Source of the DNA: Acetatifactor sp.
Lineage (GTDB): Bacteria; Bacillota; Clostridia; Lachnospirales; Lachnospiraceae
NCBI GenBank assembly: GCA_022511465.1
Contig: JAFLRM010000003.1
Coordinates: forward strand, 1 to 64,000
Direction of reading: 5' to 3'
DNA: 64,000 nucleotides
Below, piece by piece: positions 25,343 through 35,443 of the stretch (position 1 is the first letter of the stretch; each line of letters opens with the position of its first letter). The notes beneath the pieces were generated by a model. It searched no databases. It was not told the DNA's origin and was given only the letters and a program-made list of their open reading frames with translations. A program made the position numbers and the translations under genes.

Positions 25343-25457
25343 GAACGAAAAAAGATTTCTGCTGACACTGATACGAACGAGATTTCGTACCGGTCTTCGG
25401 CAAAGCGGCAGATGGAAAAGATAGAAATAAAGATTTGTGACAAGGAAGGACAGATAG

Positions 25458-26678
25458 ATGACGATATTTGACGAATTGAAGGCGAGAGGACTTCTTGCGC
25501 AGCTGACGGACGAGGACGAGATCAAGGAGCTGATCAACAACGGTAAAGCCACCTTCTACATCGGCTTCGATCCCACCGCAGACAGTCTGCACGTGGGACA
25601 TTTTATGGCGCTGTGCCTGATGAAAAGACTGCAGATGGCAGGCAACCGCCCCATTGCCCTGATCGGCGGCGGAACCGGTATGATCGGAGACCCCTCCGGC
25701 AGGAGCGATCTGCGTACTATGATGACCACGGAGATGATCGATCATAATTGTGAGTGTTTCAAAAAGCAGATGAGTCGTTTCATTGAGTTTGGTGAAGGTA
25801 AGGCCATGATGGTGAACAACGCTGACTGGCTGAGAGATCTGAATTACATTGAATTTATACGGGATATTGGTGTTCATTTCTCTGTGAATCGTATGTTGAC
25901 GGCGGAGTGCTACAAGCAACGCATGGAAAAAGGTTTGAGCTTCTTGGAATTCAATTACATGATCATGCAGAGTTATGATTTCTTGTGTCTGTATGAGAGA
26001 TACGGCTGCAATATGCAGTTTGGCGGTGACGATCAGTGGAGCAACATGTTGGGCGGTACGGAACTGATCCGCAGAAAGTTGGGCAAGGATGCCTACGCTA
26101 TGACCATCACATTGCTTTTAAACTCTGAGGGCAATAAGATGGGCAAGACTCAGAAAGGCGCTGTGTGGCTGGATCCAAACAAGACCTCTCCTTTTGAGTT
26201 CTACCAGTATTGGAGAAATGTGGCGGACGCCGATGTGCTGAAGTGTCTGCGAATGCTGACATTTCTTCCCCTGGAGCAGATTGACGAGATGGACAAGTGG
26301 GAGGGCAGCCAACTCAATCAAGCCAAAGAGATCTTGGCTTATGAATTAACTAAGCTGGTGCACGGCGACGAGGAGGCAGAGCGGGCCAAAGAGAGCGCAA
26401 AAGCGCTGTTTACCGGAGGTAATGCTGCAGAGATGCCCACTTGCAAACTCACAGAAGAGGACTTCGTGGATGGAAGGATTGATATTTTGGGCATGTTAGT
26501 GAAGGCGGGCTTAAATGCGTCCCGCTCCGAGGCGAGACGTGCCGTGGAGCAGGGAGGTGTGACCGTGGAGGGCGATAAGGTCACCGATGTGAAGACCACC
26601 TATGCGCCGGAGCAGTTTGCCGGAGAGGGGCTCGTAGTGAGACGCGGCAAAAAGAACTTTAAGAGAGTGATAATGTAA
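25458..26678 (+). CDS. tyrS: Tyrosyl-tRNA synthetase
   Basis: This 406-aa class I synthetase has HVGH (45-48) in place of HIGH, the tyrosine-specific [15 protein letters not shown] in place of KMSKS, and a C-terminal S4-like RNA-binding domain (about 340-405). It is complete and normal in length. The SD AAGGA precedes the ATG. Confidence 0.97.
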   Translation: MTIFDELKARGLLAQLTDEDEIKELINNGKATFYIGFDPTADSLHVGHFMALCLMKRLQMAGNRPIALIGGGTGMIGDPSGRSDLRTMMTTEMIDHNCECFKKQMSRFIEFGEGKAMMVNNADWLRDLNYIEFIRDIGVHFSVNRMLTAECYKQRMEKGLSFLEFNYMIMQSYDFLCLYERYGCNMQFGGDDQWSNMLGGTELIRRKLGKDAYAMTITLLLNSEGNKMGKTQKGAVWLDPNKTSPFEFYQYWRNVADADVLKCLRMLTFLPLEQIDEMDKWEGSQLNQAKEILAYELTKLVHGDEEAERAKESAKALFTGGNAAEMPTCKLTEEDFVDGRIDILGMLVKAGLNASRSEARRAVEQGGVTVEGDKVTDVKTTYAPEQFAGEGLVVRRGKKNFKRVIM

Positions 26679-26725
26679 CAGAGAATTGTGTAGCTTGTGG
26701 CAGACAAAAAAAGGAGCATGTGTAC

Positions 26726-29707
26726 ATGCGGAAGGGCAGAAAGAGAAGAAAAGCATTTATATTTGGAATATTGCTGGGCATTCTAAGTGCCTGTGTGCTG
26801 CATGGTCTGCCGGTTTATGCCGCGCAGGAGTCGAAGCCTGCACAGGGGGAGACAGTGCGCGTGGTCCTGATGAACTATGACGATTATGGGTATGTACTGA
26901 TGGACGGCGGTGAAGTCACCGGCTACTACATGGATTATCTGAATGAAATTGCAAAGTATACCGGATGGAAGTACGACGTTCAGGTGGTGTCGGACAGCGC
27001 AGGGTTATACTCTCATGTACAGAAAAGAGATTATGACCTGATGGTGGGAAATCGGTATACGGAACAGTTTGAGCAGCAAAGCTTTACCTACCCTTCTGTG
27101 TCCATGGGCAGCAAACAATTGGTGCTGGCGGTGCCTAAGACCCGTTCGGACTTAAGCACCGACGATATCCGCACGCTGATGGGGGTTCGTCTGGGAACCA
27201 CGTCGGACACAACTTACAGTCAGGAGCTGAGTGAAAAATTTAAGAGCTACTGCTTTATCTATGGATTGAATTATGTAGAGAATTCTTCTCTGCCTTACCG
27301 CGACGGGGTCAACCTGATCGAAACGAACAGTGCGGAGCGCTTTGAGATGTTGGAGAACGGCAAGCTTGACGGGCTGGTGACCACGGACTCCATGGCTCTG
27401 GCTCATGACCTGTATGTGTTGGATGTCTTTGGAGAGATTCCCTTCTACGCCGTTGCGCCCAAGGGAGACACTCACCTTATGGCGCCTCTGGAGGAGGCGA
27501 TCATCGCAATCCGCAATGTGGACGAAGAGTTTGAAACTCGTCTGCACGATAAATACTTTTCCGCAAATTTTAAGAGGGAGCTGATCTTCTCCGCAGAGGA
27601 GGAGGAGTATCTGACTACAAAGCGTCAGCTGCGGATTGCCATGTGGGACGGAATGGCTCCCTACTCTTATTTGAACCAAGACGGCGAGTGGAGTGGAGTC
27701 ACAGTTGAGGTGTTTCGCAAGATCAGTGAGATGACGGACAATCGGGTGCAGTTTTCCTTTGTCTCCTACCCGGATGCCAATGCAGCCGGCGAGGCGCTTC
27801 TTAAAGGCGAGGTAGATATTCTGGGACAGACCTTTGCCTCGGTGAACGCCTCCGTGTATGGCAGAGACAGCAGTCGCAGCTTTTATATGGACTATTTTCG
27901 CATTTACCGCAATGAAAATTCTACCAGTGCGTTGAATGAGGCGCGTGTGGCGGTGAAAAGCGATATCACGGATGAAATGTTATTGGCCTTTGGAGTTACG
28001 GATCAGACAAAGGTGACCAAGGTGAATTCCGCGGAGGAGGCGCTGCGTCTGGTCAACAGCGGAAAGGCGGATATCACTTTTGTGTTGCAGAATGTGGCGG
28101 ACTACTATATCAACTATAATCAGTTTTCCAACATCTCGGAGCTCAGTCTTTCCAATGCCGATATGACTCTCTGTAGCGTGTATGGTGTCAGCGTGGACGA
28201 GACGCTTCGGAATATTTGCAACAAATGTATTGCAAACATTGACACCGGTGAATTAGACCGCCATATTACGGAATTTATTCTTCAGGATTACAAGGAAATG
28301 AACCTGTTTGATTACCTGAGAGCCAATTGGGGAGTGGTAGCTGTCGTTGTGATCATTTTGCTGACAGTGGCGATTGCGTTTCTGTCAGTCTCGATCATAG
28401 CGGTCTCCAATAACTCTAAGCGGATCCACACCATGCTCTACAGCGACGAAGTGACAGGAGGGATCAGCTACCGAAAGTTTGTGGAGGATGTGCACCACAG
28501 GGTGAGCGAGCAGGGTGGTAAGGGAAAATATTATGTGTTTTTTGCCAACATTAGCGGTTTTAAATATATCAATGACAGATTCAGCTATAACATAGGAAAC
28601 AGAGTACTAAATGTGGTGGCGGAAGAACTCAATCTGCTATCGAACGGACTTCCTGTAGCCAGAATGTATGCGGATCGTTTTGTAGGACTGCTGCCCTTTG
28701 AGGAGCAGGGCCGCTTGGAGCAGAGACTGAACAGGGAACTGAGAGCGTTCGCAAAGCAGACGGACGAAGAGTTTCCGGATTTCAACCTGTTTTTGAAGGT
28801 GGGGATCTGTCTGTGGGATCTGTCGGAGCAGACGGATGTGATCCCATACGTGAATTATGCGATCTATGCGGCGGGCAATCTGCACAATCTGTCTAGATCC
28901 ACCTATTGTTTCTACACGATGGAGGAGCACGAGGAGATCCAGCGCAGGCAGGCTATTGAGCGGGATATGCATCGAGCGCTGGAGGATGGAGAGTTTGTAG
29001 CGTATTATCAGCCCAAGTTTGATGCCGTGAGAGATAAGATCATCGGTGCAGAGGCGCTGGTGCGATGGCAGCACAAGACGAAAGGCCTGGTATCCCCCGG
29101 TTTGTTTGTACCTGTCTTTGAGGATAACCGATTTATTATAGAGGTGGATTTCTGTATTTTTGAGCAGGTGTGTGCACTGCTTGCGGAGCGCATGGAAAAA
29201 GGACAAAAACTTTACCCCATCTCCTGCAATTTCTCCAGACATCACTTTATGCATAATACCTTTGTGGACAGAGTTGAAAAGATCCGGAGTAAGTATGGTG
29301 TTCCGGCAGAATGTATAGAGATTGAGATCACGGAGACTGTGGCCACCAACGATTTTGATTCGTTATTGCAGACAGTAAATCGATTGAAGGAAAAAGGATT
29401 TAAGATTTCCATAGACGATTTCGGCAGTGGTTACTCTTGTATTCAGCTTTTGTACAAACTTCCCATTGATGTGCTGAAATTTGATCGGGTTTTTGTGGTG
29501 GAGCAGAATCCTAATGAGAAGGAGGAGATCCTCAACCGGAGCATTGTGGAAGTCTGTCATGACAACGGGATCAAAGTGATCTGTGAGGGCGTGGAGACGG
29601 AAGATCAGAGAGATTTTGTCTTAAGCTATGGATGCCGCTACATTCAGGGATATCTGTACTCCAGGCCGGTGGATCGCCCTACTTTTCTGCAAATGTTGGA
29701 AGGGTAA
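26726..29707 (+). CDS. Membrane EAL phosphodiesterase with two periplasmic-type solute-binding domains
   Basis: This is a 993-aa receptor. A signal/anchor helix (about 8-28) leads to two bacterial solute-binding domains of family 3 (about 40-280 and 290-520). Next come a membrane helix (535-560), a degenerate GGDEF domain (about 575-715, YADRF replaces GGDEF) and an EAL domain. The EAL domain retains E776-A-L-x-R, IEITET, IDDFGSGYS, LKFDR, EGVET and QGYLYSRP, so c-di-GMP hydrolysis is likely. ATG 26726 is chosen over GTG 26720 from the SD AAGGAG spacing. An extracellular amino acid or similar ligand is inferred. Confidence 0.92.
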   Translation: MRKGRKRRKAFIFGILLGILSACVLHGLPVYAAQESKPAQGETVRVVLMNYDDYGYVLMDGGEVTGYYMDYLNEIAKYTGWKYDVQVVSDSAGLYSHVQKRDYDLMVGNRYTEQFEQQSFTYPSVSMGSKQLVLAVPKTRSDLSTDDIRTLMGVRLGTTSDTTYSQELSEKFKSYCFIYGLNYVENSSLPYRDGVNLIETNSAERFEMLENGKLDGLVTTDSMALAHDLYVLDVFGEIPFYAVAPKGDTHLMAPLEEAIIAIRNVDEEFETRLHDKYFSANFKRELIFSAEEEEYLTTKRQLRIAMWDGMAPYSYLNQDGEWSGVTVEVFRKISEMTDNRVQFSFVSYPDANAAGEALLKGEVDILGQTFASVNASVYGRDSSRSFYMDYFRIYRNENSTSALNEARVAVKSDITDEMLLAFGVTDQTKVTKVNSAEEALRLVNSGKADITFVLQNVADYYINYNQFSNISELSLSNADMTLCSVYGVSVDETLRNICNKCIANIDTGELDRHITEFILQDYKEMNLFDYLRANWGVVAVVVIILLTVAIAFLSVSIIAVSNNSKRIHTMLYSDEVTGGISYRKFVEDVHHRVSEQGGKGKYYVFFANISGFKYINDRFSYNIGNRVLNVVAEELNLLSNGLPVARMYADRFVGLLPFEEQGRLEQRLNRELRAFAKQTDEEFPDFNLFLKVGICLWDLSEQTDVIPYVNYAIYAAGNLHNLSRSTYCFYTMEEHEEIQRRQAIERDMHRALEDGEFVAYYQPKFDAVRDKIIGAEALVRWQHKTKGLVSPGLFVPVFEDNRFIIEVDFCIFEQVCALLAERMEKGQKLYPISCNFSRHHFMHNTFVDRVEKIRSKYGVPAECIEIEITETVATNDFDSLLQTVNRLKEKGFKISIDDFGSGYSCIQLLYKLPIDVLKFDRVFVVEQNPNEKEEILNRSIVEVCHDNGIKVICEGVETEDQRDFVLSYGCRYIQGYLYSRPVDRPTFLQMLEG

Positions 29708-29725
29708 TTTTGCAGTCATATGTTG

Positions 29726-29754
29726 GTATGAGAAATTATCAGCCTGCATATACA
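29726..29754 (+). promoter_or_regulatory. Possible sigma-E promoter of spoIVA
   Basis: GTATGAG (29726-29732), 14 bp, then CATATACA (29747-29754) resembles sigma-E spacing and the CATA-type -10. The match is partial; spoIVA is a known sigma-E gene, which is why it is listed. Confidence 0.3.
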
Positions 29755-29795
29755 TATAACAGTAACGATAGGAACTAAAAAGGATGGGATGTTAT

Positions 29796-31277
29796 ATGGA
29801 ATATGCAGCCAATACATATGATCTCTATTATGACATACAAAAACGCACCGGTGGAGAAATTTACATTGGTGTGTTGGGGCCGGTGAGAACAGGAAAGTCT
29901 ACTTTCATCAAGCGTTTTATGGAGGAGTTGGTGCTTCCCTACATGGAGGATGAGAACGAGCGAACCAGGGCGCAGGATGAAATGCCTCAAAGCGCAGGAG
30001 GACGGACCATCACCACAACGGAGCCAAAATTTATACCAAACGAGGCGGCGAAGGTCTCTCTGAACGAGGACATTCAGGTGTCGGTGCGCCTGATCGACTG
30101 TGTGGGTTACATGGTGGACGGTGCCGCAGGGCATTTGGAGGAGAACGAGGAGCGCATGGTCAAAACGCCGTGGTTTGATCATGAGATTCCCTTTACCCAG
30201 GCGGCGGAGATCGGCACAGATAAGGTGATGAATGATCATTCCACCATCGGTCTGGTGGTCACCACCGACGGCAGCATTGGCGAGCTTGGGCGCAGCAGCT
30301 ATCTGGAGGCTGAGGAGAAGACGATACTGGCCTTAAAGAAGACGAAGAAACCTTTTTTGGTGCTGGTAAACAGCCAGAAGCCTTACTCGGAAGATGCAAA
30401 GCAGACAGCGGCAGAAATTGCGGAAAAATATGATGTCAGTGTGATGCCGGTCAACTGTGAGCAGTTAAAGAAAGACGATATCAATCATATACTGGAAAAG
30501 ATTCTTTATGAGTTTCCCATTACCTCTATTGAATTTTATATGCCCAAGTGGGTGGAGATGCTCCCTTATGACAACAGCATGAAGCAGGAGATCATAGAGC
30601 AGGTGAAGGCGCTGATGAAAAATTACGACGTGGTTCGCGACGTGTTGGAGCAGCCGATACAGCTGGACAGCAGCTTTGTGAAGCGTTGTAAGACGGATGG
30701 TGTTCAGCTCTACGACGGCGCTGTGAGAGTGGCGCTCGATGTGGATGAGAGCTACTATTATGAGATGCTGACAGAGATGGTGGGTGAAGAGATTTCAGAT
30801 GAGTACCAGCTGATCCGGAAGCTGCGAGAGTTTTCCGACATGAAGAGAGAGTACGCCAAGGTGTTAAATGCGGTCAATCTGGTGCGCATGAAAGGCTATG
30901 GCGTGGTGACACCGGAGAAAGACGAGATCACGCTGGATAAACCGGAGCTTATTAAGCATGGCAATAAATTTGGAGTGAAGATTCGGGCAACCAGCCCTTC
31001 TATCCACATGATCCGCGCCAACATCGAGACGGAGATCGCTCCCATTGTAGGTACCAAGGATCAAGCGGATGATCTGATTCGTTACATCGATCAGGCGGAT
31101 GAGAATCAAAGCATATGGGATACGAATATTTTTGGTAAAACGGTGGAACAGCTCGTAAACGACGGTATCACTACCAAGGTGGCTTCCATCGGGGATGAGA
31201 GCCAGGTGAAGCTTCAGGATACCATGCAGAAGATCGTAAACGACAGCAACGGTGGGATGGTGTGTATTATCATTTAG
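29796..31277 (+). CDS. spoIVA: Stage IV sporulation protein A (coat basement ATPase)
   Basis: This is a 493-aa SpoIVA with the N-terminal TRAFAC-type ATPase (Walker A GPVRTGKST, 28-36). It polymerises on the outer forespore membrane and anchors the coat. Length equals the family norm. The start ATG 29796 (MEYAANTYDLYYDIQKRTGG) matches the family N-terminus better than 29784, which abuts AAAAGG. A terminator follows. Confidence 0.96.
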   Translation: MEYAANTYDLYYDIQKRTGGEIYIGVLGPVRTGKSTFIKRFMEELVLPYMEDENERTRAQDEMPQSAGGRTITTTEPKFIPNEAAKVSLNEDIQVSVRLIDCVGYMVDGAAGHLEENEERMVKTPWFDHEIPFTQAAEIGTDKVMNDHSTIGLVVTTDGSIGELGRSSYLEAEEKTILALKKTKKPFLVLVNSQKPYSEDAKQTAAEIAEKYDVSVMPVNCEQLKKDDINHILEKILYEFPITSIEFYMPKWVEMLPYDNSMKQEIIEQVKALMKNYDVVRDVLEQPIQLDSSFVKRCKTDGVQLYDGAVRVALDVDESYYYEMLTEMVGEEISDEYQLIRKLREFSDMKREYAKVLNAVNLVRMKGYGVVTPEKDEITLDKPELIKHGNKFGVKIRATSPSIHMIRANIETEIAPIVGTKDQADDLIRYIDQADENQSIWDTNIFGKTVEQLVNDGITTKVASIGDESQVKLQDTMQKIVNDSNGGMVCIII

Positions 31278-31284
31278 GTTACAT

Positions 31285-31328
31285 AAGCCTGTGAGGAGGC
31301 GGTAAAAGCCATCCTCACGGGCTTTTTG
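31285..31328 (+). terminator. Intrinsic terminator after spoIVA
   Basis: AAGCC-GTGAGGA (31285-31297) pairs with TCCTCAC-GGGCTT (31312-31323), then a T-run. Confidence 0.85.
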
Positions 31329-31339
31329 TTTCTTGGGAA

Positions 31340-31368
31340 TTGCTTTTTTTTTCACGATCAGGTATAAT
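31340..31368 (+). promoter_or_regulatory. Promoter of the nucleoside salvage genes
   Basis: TTGCTT (31340-31345), a 17-bp spacer, TATAAT (31363-31368). Confidence 0.75.
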
Positions 31369-31409
31369 GAGGGTAACTTTATCTCGGAAATGATAAAAGG
31401 AGGTGTGAT

Positions 31410-32240
31410 ATGGGAGCGAGTGCAGCGTATGAGAAGCTGGTGAGATGTCTCGCCTGCGTGAGGGGGAGGACGGACTTTGTCCCCAAGGTGGCTATCGTGC
31501 TGGGCTCCGGTTTGGGGGATTACGCGGAGAACATTAAAGTGGAGGCGGAGATTCCTTACGCGGAGATTGAAGAGTTTCCCGTGTCCACGGTACCCGGACA
31601 TGATGGTCGTTTCATCTTTGGCTGGATTGATAAAACACCCGTGGTGTGTATGAAAGGAAGGGTTCATTTTTACGAGGGGTACGATGTGGCGGATGTGGTG
31701 CTGCCGATCCGCTTGATGAAGCTTCTGGGGGCCGAGATCCTCTTTCTGACCAATGCTGCGGGCGGGGTAAATACCTCCTTCCACGCAGGGGATCTGATGC
31801 TGATAAAGGATCATATCTCCGTTTTTGCGCCCAATCCTCTGATCGGTTCTAATATCGATGAACTTGGGACAAGATTTCCGGATATGAGTCATATTTATGA
31901 TCGGGGACTGCAGGAAGTTATAAGAAGCAAAGCGAGAGAGCATGGTATTTTTCTTCAGGAAGGTGTTTACGCCCAATTGACAGGTCCCTCCTATGAGTCG
32001 CCGGCGGAGATCCGTATGCTTCGACTGTTTGGATGTGATGCTGTCGGCATGAGTACAGTGGTGGAGGCGATCGCCGCCAATCATTGCGGAATGCGTATCT
32101 GTGGTATCTCCTGCATCAGCAATTTGGCTGCAGGAATGTCGGTTCAGCCGCTAAATCATGCAGAAGTTCAAGAGGCGGCAGATAAGGCGGCGCCCCTTTT
32201 CCAAAAACTTGTTACGGAGTCTGTGAAGGGGTTTATTTAA
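31410..32240 (+). CDS. punA: Purine nucleoside phosphorylase
   Basis: This 276-aa trimeric-type PNP has the phosphate loop VLGSGLGDYA, the motif GRVHFYEGYD, NAAGGVN and the purine-site GPSYESPAE and GMSTVVEAI. It cleaves inosine/guanosine to base and ribose-1-phosphate. It heads a salvage group with cdd, an amidohydrolase and a purine permease. Confidence 0.94.
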   Translation: MGASAAYEKLVRCLACVRGRTDFVPKVAIVLGSGLGDYAENIKVEAEIPYAEIEEFPVSTVPGHDGRFIFGWIDKTPVVCMKGRVHFYEGYDVADVVLPIRLMKLLGAEILFLTNAAGGVNTSFHAGDLMLIKDHISVFAPNPLIGSNIDELGTRFPDMSHIYDRGLQEVIRSKAREHGIFLQEGVYAQLTGPSYESPAEIRMLRLFGCDAVGMSTVVEAIAANHCGMRICGISCISNLAAGMSVQPLNHAEVQEAADKAAPLFQKLVTESVKGFI

Positions 32241-32257
32241 GAAGAGGGAGTCGATAC

Positions 32258-32677
32258 ATGAGCAAAGAGCAGATTGGAAAACTGATCCATGCGGCACTGG
32301 ACGCGAGGAGCAGAGCTTATGTTCCTTATTCTCACTATGCGGTTGGGGCGGCGCTTCTTGGCAGAGATGGGAAAGTGTATACGGGCGTCAATGTAGAGAA
32401 TGCCTCCTATGGCGCGACGAACTGCGCGGAACGATCTGCCTTTTTCGGTGCGGTGGAAAAGGGCGTCCGGGAGTTTGAGGCCATCGCTATCGCAGGCGGA
32501 ATGGAGGGAAAAGCTCCAGTGGAATACGCCTATCCTTGCGGTATATGCAGACAGGTAATGAAAGAATTTTGCGGGAAGGATTTTCAAGTTATCGTGGCAA
32601 AGAGCGAGAATGAATATCAGATATTTGATTTGAATGAACTTCTGCCTCACAGCTTTGGCGGCGGAAGCATCTGTTAA
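32258..32677 (+). CDS. cdd: Cytidine deaminase
   Basis: This 139-aa zinc deaminase has the motif TNCAERSAFF (zinc Cys and catalytic Glu) and YPCGICRQV (two zinc Cys). It converts cytidine/deoxycytidine to uridine forms. It is 17 bp after punA. Confidence 0.95.
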   Translation: MSKEQIGKLIHAALDARSRAYVPYSHYAVGAALLGRDGKVYTGVNVENASYGATNCAERSAFFGAVEKGVREFEAIAIAGGMEGKAPVEYAYPCGICRQVMKEFCGKDFQVIVAKSENEYQIFDLNELLPHSFGGGSIC

Positions 32678-32694
32678 AAGGTAGGGGAGATTAG

Positions 32695-33999
32695 ATGAAT
32701 ATCAGATTATACAATGCCAAAATACTCACTATGGAGAAGAATCGGGATGTATTTCGCGGTGAGATTTGGATAAAAAATGAAAAAATAGCTTATGTGGCAG
32801 ATCAGGAGGAGTTAAAGCAGGACTGGACGAAAGCGGACATCCCCAGGATCTCTTGGGATTTGGAGATTGACTGCAAGGGCGACCTGCTGATGCCGGGGTT
32901 TAAGGATGCTCACACCCATTCCGGAATGACTTTTTTGCGCTCCTATGCGGACGATGTGCCCCTGCAGCAGTGGTTGAACGAGAAAGTATTTCCCTTGGAG
33001 GAAAAGCTCACAGGGGAGGATATTTACGAGTTGTCCAAGTTGGCCATCATGGAGTATGTGACCTCGGGCATCACGGCGATATTTGATATGTACCTGAAAC
33101 CGGACAACACGGCGGAGGCGTGCATGGATACTGGAATGCGCTGTGTGCTGGTGTCTGGACTCAATAATTTTACTTCCTCCATAGAACAGATGGAGGAGGA
33201 ATATTTAAAGTGGAATAAAAAGAATTCGTTGATCAGCTATCAGTTGGGTTTTCATGCGGAATATACCTGTTCCAAGGAGCTTCTCTGTAATGTCTCCACA
33301 TTGGCGCACAAGTATCGTGCACCGGTGTACACCCATTTGGCGGAGAATTTGAGAGAGGTGGAGGAGTGCAAGGCCCGCTATGGCATGACACCAGCGGTTT
33401 TTCTGGATTCGCTTGGAATATTTGAATTTGGTGGTGGAGGCTTCCACTGTGTCCACATGACGGATCAGGATATGGATATCCTGCGCATGCGCCGAATGCA
33501 TGTGATCACCAATCCTGCCTCCAATTTAAAACTCGCCAGCGGCATAGCTCCGGTGGCCGCATTTGAGAAAAAGAAGATCCCCGTTGCTATCGGTACGGAC
33601 GGTGCCGGCAGCAATAACTGTTTGGACATGTTTCGGGAGATGTTTTTGGTGTCAGCCTTAAGCAAGATAAGAGAACAGGATGCGGCTAGTCTGGACGCTG
33701 TGAAAGTGCTTCAGATGGCTACTGTCAACAGTGCCAAAGCCATGCGGCTGAATCGTTGTGATACGCTGGTCAAGGGAAAGGTTGCGGATATCATTATGAT
33801 CGATCTGCACCAGCCTAATATGCAGCCGATCCACAATATTCCCAAAAATCTGGTGTACAGTGGCAGCAAGTCCAATGTGCGCATGACCATGGTGGGTGGA
33901 AAGATCCTGTACAAGGACGGCGAATACAATATTGGCGAAAGCCCGGAGCGTATCTACGAGAAGTGCGACAAGATTGTAAAACGTTTGTTGTCTGAGTGA
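32695..33999 (+). CDS. Amidohydrolase (SAH/MTA deaminase or guanine deaminase-like)
   Basis: This 434-aa metal-dependent amidohydrolase has H73/H75 in DAHTHSG, later His residues in GFHAEYTC and VHMTD, and the metal Asp in GTDGAGSNN. It is closest by motif to the S-adenosylhomocysteine / methylthioadenosine deaminase group. The salvage-gene context supports a purine ring or nucleoside substrate; the exact one is not determined. Confidence 0.85.
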   Translation: MNIRLYNAKILTMEKNRDVFRGEIWIKNEKIAYVADQEELKQDWTKADIPRISWDLEIDCKGDLLMPGFKDAHTHSGMTFLRSYADDVPLQQWLNEKVFPLEEKLTGEDIYELSKLAIMEYVTSGITAIFDMYLKPDNTAEACMDTGMRCVLVSGLNNFTSSIEQMEEEYLKWNKKNSLISYQLGFHAEYTCSKELLCNVSTLAHKYRAPVYTHLAENLREVEECKARYGMTPAVFLDSLGIFEFGGGGFHCVHMTDQDMDILRMRRMHVITNPASNLKLASGIAPVAAFEKKKIPVAIGTDGAGSNNCLDMFREMFLVSALSKIREQDAASLDAVKVLQMATVNSAKAMRLNRCDTLVKGKVADIIMIDLHQPNMQPIHNIPKNLVYSGSKSNVRMTMVGGKILYKDGEYNIGESPERIYEKCDKIVKRLLSE

Positions 34000-34051
34000 T
34001 CAGATAATAATAGATCAACGGTTTCTCTAAAGGCGAAGGAGGAGAAAAGAA

Positions 34052-35416
34052 ATGCTGGAGAAGTTATTTAAGTTAAAAGAGCACAAAACGGATGCCAGGA
34101 CAGAGATTATGGCCGGTATTACGACATTTATGACCATGGCCTACATTTTGGCAGTCAACCCCAGTATACTGTCTGCTTCGGGAATGGATTCCAATGCGGT
34201 CCTGATCGCGACTGCGCTGGCATCCTTTATCGGATGTGTGCTGATGGCGATTCTGTCTAACTATCCTTTTGCGTTGGCGCCGGGACTTGGTCTGAATGCT
34301 TATTTTGCATACACTGTGGTGGGACAGATGGGATATTCCTGGCAAATTGCATTGCTTGCGGTATTTGTGGAGGGACTTATTTTCATTATTCTTTCGATAA
34401 CCAATGTGAGGGAGGCAATTTTTAACGCTATCCCATTGACATTGAAATCGGCAGTGAGCGCAGGTATCGGTCTGTTTGTGGCTTTCATCGGACTGCAGAA
34501 TGCCCATATTGTGGTGGATAGCTCTACGCTGGTAACTATGCAGGATTTTTCCGATAATTTTAACTCTGTAGGAATGGGTGCGATCTTGGCCTTGATCGGC
34601 GTGCTGATTACCGCTATTTTGCTGATCATGGAGGTCAAAGGCGGAATTCTATTTGGAATTCTGATTACTTGGATATTGGGTATCGTCTGCGAACTGGTGG
34701 GCTTATATCAGCCAAATGTTGAGCTGGGAATGTACTCTGTGATCCCAAGCGCTATAGTTTCTTTTGACTTTTCTGCAATTGGCAACACCTTTGGGCAGAT
34801 GTTCGTGGCGGACTTCGGGCAGCTTAAAAACGTGGCGGAATTTATTGTGATCGTGTTTGCATTTCTCTTTGTAGATATCTTTGATACGCTGGGAACTTTG
34901 ATAGGCGTTTCCTCAAAAGCTAATATGCTGGATGAGAAAGGCAGACTTCCTAAGATCAAAGGTGCGCTTCTGGCAGACGCTGTTGCTACCAGTGCTGGAG
35001 CCATACTCGGCACCTCCACCACCACGACCTTTGTAGAGAGTGCAGCAGGCGTCACAGAGGGTGGCAGGACTGGTCTGACTGCGGTTATCACAGGTTTTTT
35101 ATTCCTGCTGGCTTTGTTATTCTCCCCGCTGTTTTTGACAATTCCTTCCTTTGCGACCGCTCCCGCACTGATCATCGTAGGTTTCTACATGATCGCGTCG
35201 GTGGCAAAGATCAACTGGGACAATATGGTGGAGGCGATTCCCGCATTTCTGTGCGTGGTTGGCATGCCTCTGTGCTATAGCATTTCCGAGGGTATCTCCT
35301 GGGGGATCATCTCCTGGGTGGTTCTGCATCTGTGCACCGGCAAATCCAAGGGCAAGGTGAGTCCTCTTATGTATGTGCTGGCGGTGCTGTTTGTCCTGAA
35401 ATATATCTTCCTGTAA
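34052..35416 (+). CDS. AzgA/PbuG-type purine permease (NCS2 family)
   Basis: This 454-aa transporter has about 12-14 membrane helices, starts with the AzgA/PbuG signature ARTEIMAGITTFMTMAYI, and contains ALAPGLGLNAYFAY and LFVDIFDTLGTLIG. It imports hypoxanthine/guanine or adenine. It sits just after the purine salvage enzymes. No purine riboswitch is visible in the 52-bp gap upstream. Confidence 0.93.
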   Translation: MLEKLFKLKEHKTDARTEIMAGITTFMTMAYILAVNPSILSASGMDSNAVLIATALASFIGCVLMAILSNYPFALAPGLGLNAYFAYTVVGQMGYSWQIALLAVFVEGLIFIILSITNVREAIFNAIPLTLKSAVSAGIGLFVAFIGLQNAHIVVDSSTLVTMQDFSDNFNSVGMGAILALIGVLITAILLIMEVKGGILFGILITWILGIVCELVGLYQPNVELGMYSVIPSAIVSFDFSAIGNTFGQMFVADFGQLKNVAEFIVIVFAFLFVDIFDTLGTLIGVSSKANMLDEKGRLPKIKGALLADAVATSAGAILGTSTTTTFVESAAGVTEGGRTGLTAVITGFLFLLALLFSPLFLTIPSFATAPALIIVGFYMIASVAKINWDNMVEAIPAFLCVVGMPLCYSISEGISWGIISWVVLHLCTGKSKGKVSPLMYVLAVLFVLKYIFL

Positions 35417-35443
35417 GATGTAAATGGATAGAAAAGAGGTTCT

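Noticed and set aside
25308-25457. T-box riboswitch before tyrS
   Set aside because: The leader is too short and has no T-box (TGGNACC-type) sequence or specifier stem.
30864-32084. Minus-strand frame of 406 codons
   Set aside because: Spans the ends of spoIVA and punA in antisense and crosses a terminator and promoter; no family resemblance.
34000-34051. Purine riboswitch before the purine permease
   Set aside because: Only 52 bp between genes and no aptamer-like three-way junction sequence.
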